Origin: Candidatus Hecatella orcuttiae
GTDB taxonomy: Archaea; Thermoproteota; Bathyarchaeia; Hecatellales; Hecatellaceae
DNA: 64,000 bases
NCBI GenBank assembly: GCA_002011035.2
Contig: MTLY02000001.1
Coordinates: forward strand, 127,342 to 191,341
Direction: 5' to 3'
Part shown: one piece after another, positions 60,329 through 64,000 of the stretch
Layout: each line of letters starts with the position of its first letter
Position numbering within the stretch: position 1 is the first letter of the stretch
Translations under genes and position numbers: made by a program
The notes under the pieces: model-generated
Told to the model about the DNA's origin: nothing
What the model saw: only the letters and a program-made list of their open reading frames with translations
The model's database searches: none

Positions 60329-60340
60329 AAATTTAAATAC
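60329..60340 (+). promoter_or_regulatory. TATA box for the BMP-family binding protein gene
   Basis: The sequence aaatttaaatac lies 45-56 bp before the ATG at 60385, just after the mttB-like gene. Transcription would begin near 60360. Confidence 0.55.
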
Positions 60341-60384
60341 CAGAATCCCTAAACAGAATGCGTTTAAAGGAGGATTTTGATCTC

Positions 60385-61503
60385 ATGGCAACCCAAACAT
60401 CCAGAAGAAGTGCTCTTAAATACGGTGTTGCTGCGGTTGTGGCTGTGGTGGTGGCTGGTGTGGGCGGTTACGCCGCCTGGCAGGCTACAAGGCCGGCTCC
60501 AGCCCCCACACCGACGCCTGCACCGACGCCTACGCCGACGCCCACACCCACGCCAACACCGGCACCTACCCCCACACCAACACCGACACCGACACCCACA
60601 CCCGCGCCTACTCCAATAAAAGTTGCAATGTCCTTGGATGCGGGAGCCGATATACCGGGATGGAGCCATTCAGGATATCTCGCTTTGAAACATGTGGAAG
60701 AGAAGTTTGGAGCGGAGATTTCGTATTCTGAATTCATACCTTTCGCTGACGCTGAACGGGATTTGAAACAGTTTGCCGCCGCGGGATTCGACCTAGTTTG
60801 GGGCCACGGAGGCCAGTATGACGACGCGGCGGCTAGGGCGGCTGAGGAGTTTCCGGACACCTATTTTATGACCACTGGCTGCCGGACGTCTGCCCCTAAT
60901 CTCCGAGCCTATGATCCAAAGTGGCATGAAATGACATACTTAGGCGGATTGTTGGCGGGTTTGATGACGAAAACCGGCAAGATAGGTGTGGTCAACGGAG
61001 GGGAGTTCCCGGTTATAAAAATGCTCACCAACGGCTTCATCTTGGGAGTGGAGGCGGCTAACCCTCAAGCGGAAGTGATAGTCTCCTACGTGGGGTCTTT
61101 CATCGAGCCGGTTAAGGGAAAAGACTTCGCTACCTCTCAGATAAACGCTGGAAGCGACATCATCGCCTCCTGGGCCGGTTTCTCCTCCACTGGAATCTTC
61201 GAAGCCGCGCGCGAACGGGAAGGAATTTACGTGGTATCAGAGCATCAAGACTACTTTGAAATGGGTAAAGACGTGTCCATCGCCACCTACGTCTTCAACT
61301 TCATTCCGCTGCTCGAGGAAACTGTTCAAAGCATCCTAGAAAACAACTTTCAAGGAGGCACGTTTACGCCTGGAATAAAAGAGGGAGTTCTTGACCTTCG
61401 CATAAACACAGAGCTGGTTCCCTCGGACATAGCAGAGACCGTGATGAAGGCGAGGCAGGATATCATCGACGGTGTGCTCGTGGTACCGGAAATATGGGAT
61501 TAA
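60385..61503 (+). CDS. BMP family ABC transporter substrate-binding protein
   Basis: A 372-residue binding protein of the BMP/PnrA (basic membrane protein) family: SLDAGADIPGWSHSGYLALK, GHGGQYDDAAARAAEEFPDT, LGGLLAGLMTKTGKIGVVNG. The N-terminus has a twin-arginine-like SRRSALKYG, a hydrophobic segment and a Pro/Thr linker almost the same as in the sugar-binding protein at 4840. I choose ATG 60385, with GGAGG 11 bases upstream; the frame is open to ATG 60358. The family usually binds nucleosides, but some members serve other small molecules. Two BMP-type permeases are encoded convergently. Confidence 0.9.
   Translation: MATQTSRRSALKYGVAAVVAVVVAGVGGYAAWQATRPAPAPTPTPAPTPTPTPTPTPTPAPTPTPTPTPTPTPAPTPIKVAMSLDAGADIPGWSHSGYLALKHVEEKFGAEISYSEFIPFADAERDLKQFAAAGFDLVWGHGGQYDDAAARAAEEFPDTYFMTTGCRTSAPNLRAYDPKWHEMTYLGGLLAGLMTKTGKIGVVNGGEFPVIKMLTNGFILGVEAANPQAEVIVSYVGSFIEPVKGKDFATSQINAGSDIIASWAGFSSTGIFEAAREREGIYVVSEHQDYFEMGKDVSIATYVFNFIPLLEETVQSILENNFQGGTFTPGIKEGVLDLRINTELVPSDIAETVMKARQDIIDGVLVVPEIWD
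60447..60563 (+). repeat. 117-bp perfect direct repeat, copy 2 (signal anchor and Pro/Thr linker)
   Basis: Identical to 4923-5039 over all 117 bases; the flanks then diverge by substitutions. See copy 1. Confidence 0.9.
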
Positions 61504-61589
61504 CGTCGGAAGGAACTAAACACCTAGAAAACGGAAGCAGAGGCCGTAGGTGCTAACCTACCTACCTTTTTTTATAAAGGGCTCTTGGA

Positions 61590-62513
61590 TTATCTTGCTC
61601 TCTTGTATGGAACGGTTAGAGCTTTTGGGAATTCGGCTTTTCTGCCTATGGCGACCATCATCGATATTGTCAGAAGATACGGCAGCATGGACAAGAATTG
61701 ATACGGCACCATCACTCCCAATGCTTGAATGTGTATTTGAAGGGCTTCAGCCCCCCCGAAGATGAGCGCCCCTAAAATTGCGCGGGCAGGATTCCACTTG
61801 CTGAAGACCACGATTGCTATGGCTATGAACCCTCGACCTGCCACCATGTTGTGGGTGAACAGCCCCACATGGGCGATGCTCAGGTAGCAGCCTCCTAAGC
61901 CGGCCATGGCTGCGCTTACAAGGATGGTGATAGACCTAACCCAGTTTACGTTAATAGCTGCATTTTCCGCAGCCAACGGGTTTTCTCCCACCGCTCGGAT
62001 GTTTAAGCCGAATGTTGTTTTGAACAAAATTAACCAGAAAAGGGCGACAGCTAATATTGAAGCGTACACCAGAAAGTTCTGCTGAAACAGGACAGGGCCT
62101 ATGAAAGGCAGCTTACTGAGGTATGGCACTGGAATTGCCTCCAACGTCTTTATGGTGGGGAATTGAGGTAAACCTGCAACATACCATTTCAGCAGGAAAG
62201 TGGAGGCTCCCAGTCCCAGAAGCCAAATTCCAACCCCGTTGATCACCTGGTCAACGTGTAGCAGGATGACGATGACGAGGGTTGCTAAGCCGAAAAGTAG
62301 CCCGCCTGCAAGGGCTGCTCCTAAGCCGATGTAGGGGCTGCCTGTGATGTGTGTTGCTATGAGGCCTAGGGAGGCGCCCATCAGCATTATTCCCTCTATC
62401 CCCAAATTGAGCACACCGGATCGTTGGGACAAAGTCTCTCCAAGGGCGGGCAGTAGAATGGGAACCATCATGTGAACGGCGGTGGCGAGGACGAACACTA
62501 TAAACTCTGACAT
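61590..62513 (-). CDS. ABC transporter permease (BMP-type, second permease)
   Basis: A 307-residue permease of the branched-chain/ribose type with about eight or nine helices. SQRSGVLNLGIEGIMLMGA is the typical N-terminal segment, followed by VGENPLAAENAAINV at the cytoplasmic ATPase-docking loop. It lies 16 bp after the first permease and in the same transcript, forming the channel for a BMP importer. It is convergent with the BMP binding-protein gene. Confidence 0.93.
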   Translation of the reverse strand: MSEFIVFVLATAVHMMVPILLPALGETLSQRSGVLNLGIEGIMLMGASLGLIATHITGSPYIGLGAALAGGLLFGLATLVIVILLHVDQVINGVGIWLLGLGASTFLLKWYVAGLPQFPTIKTLEAIPVPYLSKLPFIGPVLFQQNFLVYASILAVALFWLILFKTTFGLNIRAVGENPLAAENAAINVNWVRSITILVSAAMAGLGGCYLSIAHVGLFTHNMVAGRGFIAIAIVVFSKWNPARAILGALIFGGAEALQIHIQALGVMVPYQFLSMLPYLLTISMMVAIGRKAEFPKALTVPYKRAR

Positions 62514-62529
62514 TCTCGCATACCTCCCT

Positions 62530-63543
62530 TTAGAACAATTTCATCTTCTCCATCATCGAGTCGATGCCCAGCATGAAAATCAGAATGAAAGCTTGGAGGA
62601 CGTACATGAAAGCGCCAGGTATGACGGTCATGGAGGTCATGGCGGAGCTGCCGACTATCAGTCCTCCGAAGAAAATGCCTGTGAGAACCACTGCGATGGG
62701 ATGCAGCCTGCCGAGCAGGGCGACGATGATGGCGAAATATCCGTAGCCGGGGGAGATGTTGTTAACCAGCCGGTAATGGACACCGGACACTTCTCCCATT
62801 CCCGCCATCCCTGCCAAGCCTCCGCTGAGGATCACAGCATATATGGTGTATCTGGTGACGTTTATCCCGCCGTATCTGGCAGCTAGAGGATTGGAGCCGG
62901 TAGACCTTATTCTGTACCCGAAGATCGTTTTCTGCAGAACCAAGTACACGAGTATGGAGAGGGCAACCGCCACGATGAAGCCTGCATGCAACCTTGTTCC
63001 CGGGATCAATTTCGGTAACTGTGCAGCTGGTAGGATGGGAGGTGTACGGGGGAAAAGGGCGCCCTCCTCTTTTAACAAGTCTTCCACCAGAAAGCTCACA
63101 AACAGAAGTGCTATGAAGTTCATCATCAAGGTGGTGATTATCTCATTCACCTGCAGTTTAGCCTTCAAGTATCCGGGGATCACTCCCCACATTGCACCCG
63201 CCATGAAGCTGGCAGAAAATAGCAGGGGAAGCATAAGGCTGAAAGGTGCTTTAACACTCATTCCAAGCCAAGCGGCGATGGCGGCTCCTAGGAGCAGTTG
63301 ACCCTCCGCCCCAATGTTCCAAAATTTACATCTGAAGGCTACAATTATCCCTAAGGCTGCTAAGATGAGAGGTGTAGCCACGGTTAAGGTTTCAGCCACC
63401 CCGTAAAGAGAACCGAAGGCGTTGGAAAAAAAGACCCCATATGCCATCATGGGGTCTACTCCCATGGCTGCGATGAGAAAAGCGGAGGCTGCGAACGCTA
63501 AACCTATTTCCGCCACGATGGCGAGGATCTTTCTTCCTTTCAT
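62530..63543 (-). CDS. ABC transporter permease (BMP-type, first permease)
   Basis: A 337-residue membrane protein with about eight to ten helices, NIGAEGQLLLGAAIAAWLG, and the cytoplasmic loop RSTGSNPLAARYGGINVTRY. It pairs with the downstream permease. The usual ATPase gene of such operons is not present between the binding protein and the permeases, nor elsewhere nearby in the window. The next gene to the right is a corrinoid protein, on the other strand. Confidence 0.93.
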   Translation of the reverse strand: MKGRKILAIVAEIGLAFAASAFLIAAMGVDPMMAYGVFFSNAFGSLYGVAETLTVATPLILAALGIIVAFRCKFWNIGAEGQLLLGAAIAAWLGMSVKAPFSLMLPLLFSASFMAGAMWGVIPGYLKAKLQVNEIITTLMMNFIALLFVSFLVEDLLKEEGALFPRTPPILPAAQLPKLIPGTRLHAGFIVAVALSILVYLVLQKTIFGYRIRSTGSNPLAARYGGINVTRYTIYAVILSGGLAGMAGMGEVSGVHYRLVNNISPGYGYFAIIVALLGRLHPIAVVLTGIFFGGLIVGSSAMTSMTVIPGAFMYVLQAFILIFMLGIDSMMEKMKLF

Positions 63544-63690
63544 CTAACTCATCATCAACGGTTTTACCTTTTCTAACTTTATTATAGGGAATTTAAGGTT
63601 TTCCAAAAAAAATCGGCAGACATATTCAGCCGTCTTCAACTCCCATGGAGAAACTATAAAAAACCAGCTCTACCTGTCTGGGTTTCGGAA

Positions 63691-63700
63691 AGGCTTAAAT
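63691..63700 (+). promoter_or_regulatory. TATA box for the truncated corrinoid protein gene
   Basis: The sequence aggcttaaat predicts transcription from about 63722, about 95 bp before the GTG, so a longer leader than for neighbouring genes. Confidence 0.45.
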
Positions 63701-63818
63701 CACTCTAACAGCAAGAGGCTTTCAACACCATGTCTACAATCGGTTGCCTTCAACAATTTGAAGGAGCAAAGCCGAAGGCGAACACCATCCATTAACCAGC
63801 GGGATAGGGGGAGTTACC

Positions 63819-64000
63819 GTGAAGTCAAAAAGGCATCAAAAATCAGGTGAAGTACTGGGGAAGGTCAACAGCTGCATAGTCAACTTCGACGTGGAAGGCC
63901 TCCGGCAGGCCTGCCGGGAAGCCTTAGACGAAGGCATCCCTCCTGCTGAAATTTTTAGGGAAATGGCGAGGGGCATGGAGGTCATCGGCCGGAATTACGA
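63819..64000 (+). CDS. Corrinoid protein, N-terminal cap domain only (truncated by window end)
   Basis: The visible 60 residues match the helical cap of methyltransferase corrinoid proteins: FDVEGLRQACREALDEGIPP then EIFREMARGMEVIGRNY, in register with DPLKAIKEGLGKGMAVVGQKF of the protein at 55157. GTG start at 63819 has a strong GGGGGAG five bases upstream. The B12-binding domain would lie beyond the window. It would be a second methyl carrier in the region. Confidence 0.82.
   Translation, partial: MKSKRHQKSGEVLGKVNSCIVNFDVEGLRQACREALDEGIPPAEIFREMARGMEVIGRNY

Noticed and set aside
1-64000. Insertion sequences, transposases, integrases or rRNA genes
   Set aside because: No transposase or integrase motifs, no terminal inverted repeats around any gene, and no rRNA sequence were found.

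Overview
This window looks like a chromosomal segment of an archaeon. The evidence is an archaeal type IV pilus-type operon, KEOPS subunit Cgi121, a Tan1-like THUMP protein, a HerA-NurA pair, archaeal-type phosphoglycerate kinase, an OB-fold ssDNA-binding protein, tRNA genes with introns, and well-placed TATA boxes ahead of many genes. Two MttB-family methyltransferases without pyrrolysine, corrinoid proteins, BMP-type importers and a 2-oxoacid dehydrogenase suggest a TACK-lineage organism such as a Bathyarchaeia member. The lineage is inference; there is no rRNA here to fix it.

Layout from left to right. 1-4764: truncated SDR dehydrogenase and a three-subunit molybdenum hydroxylase split over two divergent transcripts. 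4840-9488: carbohydrate ABC importer. 9577-16023: SRPBCC protein, five-gene pilus operon and a possible RHH regulator. 16233-20671: lipoate ligase, then E2, E1-beta and E1-alpha of a 2-oxoacid dehydrogenase, then a zinc-ribbon protein. 20900-23290: a large AT-richer surface glycoside-hydrolase-like protein. 23809-30755: tRNA-Arg, a PRTase-type regulator, mtnA, small membrane proteins and two membrane glycosyltransferases. 31208-37555: HerA-NurA, glutamine synthetase with a divergent Lrp regulator, a flavoprotein, and a zinc-ribbon/OB-fold pair. 37725-40578: a DUF998 protein, then a divergent locus of an RHH-PurM-like fusion facing an ECF S-component and a second PurM-like protein. 41009-44948: a translation and tRNA-modification neighbourhood (Trm112, Cgi121, THUMP, Sua5/TsaC, pgk) with three tRNA genes, two of them with introns. 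45044-53637: ferredoxin, MBL hydrolase, Yip1/toastrack-like membrane pair, PRTase, redox proteins, acyltransferase, MFS transporter, UbiE-like methyltransferase, TudS-like protein. 53754-64000: methyl-transfer region with two mttB-like genes, one complete and one truncated corrinoid protein gene, a taurine/nitrate-type ABC importer and BMP-type importer parts.

How the genes may work together: the MttB and corrinoid proteins imply demethylation of imported methylated compounds, probably amines, onto a corrinoid. The ECF/PurM-like locus closely resembles the CblT/CblS alpha-ribazole salvage pair and could supply part of the cobamide these proteins need. The strongest candidate for an undescribed system is that locus: a ribbon-helix-helix domain fused to a PurM-like domain that appears to have lost a conserved aspartate, with three AATGTA repeats about one helical turn apart beside its shared promoter. 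Other notable points are a tRNA-Met(CAU) gene apparently interrupted at three places, and a 117-bp perfect duplication of the signal-anchor and Pro/Thr-linker coding sequence between two unrelated binding-protein genes about 55 kb apart.
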